A stretch of 22,500 bases of DNA, from assembly GCA_016946835.1 (NCBI GenBank), contig JACVTC010000009.1, forward strand, positions 1,125,001-1,147,500, given 5' to 3'. Under the pieces are notes generated by a model. The model did not search any database. It worked only from the letters and a program-made list of their open reading frames with translations, and was not told the origin of the DNA. The number at the start of each line of letters is the position of its first letter. The stretch's first letter is position 1. The DNA is from Neocallimastix lanati (nom. inval.). Lineage: Eukaryota; Neocallimastigomycota; Neocallimastigomycetes; Neocallimastigales; Neocallimastigaceae. This document shows positions 21,787 to 22,500 of this stretch, piece after piece. The position numbers and the translations under genes are program-made.

Positions 21787-22103
21787 TTTATTTTTTTATT
21801 TTTTATTTTATTTTATTTTTTGTTTTTATTTTTGATGAAAATGGTATGGTTTTAAGCATAGTTTTAGCATCAAAACCCTATGTTGTTCATCTATTAATAT
21901 AGGCTCCAAAATAAAGACATATTGTATTTGTATGCCATTTAACAACCAACATCGCTAATATATATAAACAATGCTGCAAAATGACCCTATTTTTAAACAT
22001 AAAATATACATATTTGGCATACAAATACAATCATTCAACCATATTGTTTATAAAAATAATATTAATAATAATTGTTGTGGTTATGATTTTGAATGCCTTG
22101 AAC

Positions 22104-22119
22104 AATCATAGCTATGATT
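22104..22119. repeat. 16-bp perfect palindrome
   Basis: AATCATAGCTATGATT lies inside the loop of the 22084/22197 inverted repeat. Related CATAGC words occur near 22370 and 22482. Confidence 0.85.
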
Positions 22120-22500
22120 TTCATATATTTGTCGATATTTTTGCATTTTTTGTTGATAAAATCACAGCAGTTTGACCATAAAAGGCATTCAAAATCATCA
22201 TATTGCAACATTGTTCAGATAATAATATATGCAGAAATACAGCAATGTTGTGCAAAACCTAGCTAGTTGATCAACATATGTTTTTGATCGTTCAACTGGT
22301 CAAAAACATGCTCTGAATCCTAAAACTAGCTAGGTTTGCAATCACTAAAAACACTATCATTTATATATAATCATAGCAGTTTTGACATTCATTAAATTCT
22401 GGAGCCTGTATTAATTAATTGAACAACATACCAGTTTTTGACCAATATTAACATCAAAACCATATCATTCATATCAATTCATAGCTATTATGATCATTTG

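Larger units (their letters stand above)
21330..22500. repeat. Non-coding block of serial inverted repeats, right end open
   Basis: This block is much less AT-biased than the spacer before it, yet has no coding frame beyond a chance 64-codon one. It is packed with consecutive perfect inverted repeats: 21334-21344/21360-21370 (11 bp), 21618-21635/21686-21703 (18 bp), 21725-21737/21858-21870 (13 bp), 21921-21937/22015-22031 (17 bp), 22084-22099/22182-22197 (16 bp) and 22251-22268/22324-22340 (17 bp, one extra base). Short words recur in both orientations, for instance GGAGCCTGTAT at about 21476 and 22403 and its inverted form ATAGGCTCC at about 21899. It continues past the window. It could be a foldback element or a nest of miniature elements. 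Confidence 0.7.

Noticed and set aside
21981-22175. 64-residue plus-strand frame in the hairpin block
   Set aside because: It spans several inverted repeats whose perfect pairing explains the sequence better than coding does; no motif is seen.

Overview
The window looks like nuclear DNA of an extremely AT-rich eukaryote, most plausibly an anaerobic gut fungus (Neocallimastigomycota). The reasons are long pure A and T tracts, tandem arrays of AT-only 5-, 7- and 10-mers, very low gene density, spliceosomal GT..AG introns, Asn/Ser-rich proteins and a decayed Ty1/copia element. A dictyostelid-like amoeba is the main alternative; its genomes are usually much denser in genes. The assignment is inference, because no marker gene is present.

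Layout. 1-1080 is AT-rich spacer. About 1080-4590 (+) is a dead Ty1/copia retrotransposon: Gag, degenerate zinc knuckle, GAG-pre-integrase, integrase, reverse transcriptase and RNase H motifs remain in order, but across many frames and broken by A/T runs. A (GATTATT)n array ends it. 6152-8789 (-) is a three-exon gene for a membrane-anchored purple-acid-phosphatase-like enzyme (761 aa). 8790-12226 is AT-rich spacer. 12227-13059 (-) is a broken, unrecognised gene with peptide repeats. 13280-14110 (-) holds decayed coding-like stretches, including a GDFN motif of the kind found in LINE endonucleases. 14400-14942 is a (TTTTA)n satellite with a duplicated 18-bp marker. 15875-18718 (-) is a second three-exon paralogue of the phosphatase (733 aa). 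18719-21320 is AT-rich spacer with an (ATTTATT)n array. 21330-22500 is a GC-richer, non-coding block made of consecutive inverted repeats and short repeated words, and it runs off the window.

The two phosphatases are the only clearly intact genes. Both have a signal peptide, all seven metal-binding residues expected of purple acid phosphatases, eight shared cysteines, a Ser/Asn/Thr stalk, one membrane span and an Asn-rich cytoplasmic tail. Their introns fall at identical positions and phases, so they come from one gene duplication. Catalytic domains are conserved while stalks, tails and introns differ strongly. They are likely surface phosphatases with the active site outside the cell.

Nothing else supports a multi-gene system. 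The least explained parts are the hairpin block at the right end, the unusual architecture of the phosphatase pair and the broken repeat-rich gene at 12.2-13.1 kb.
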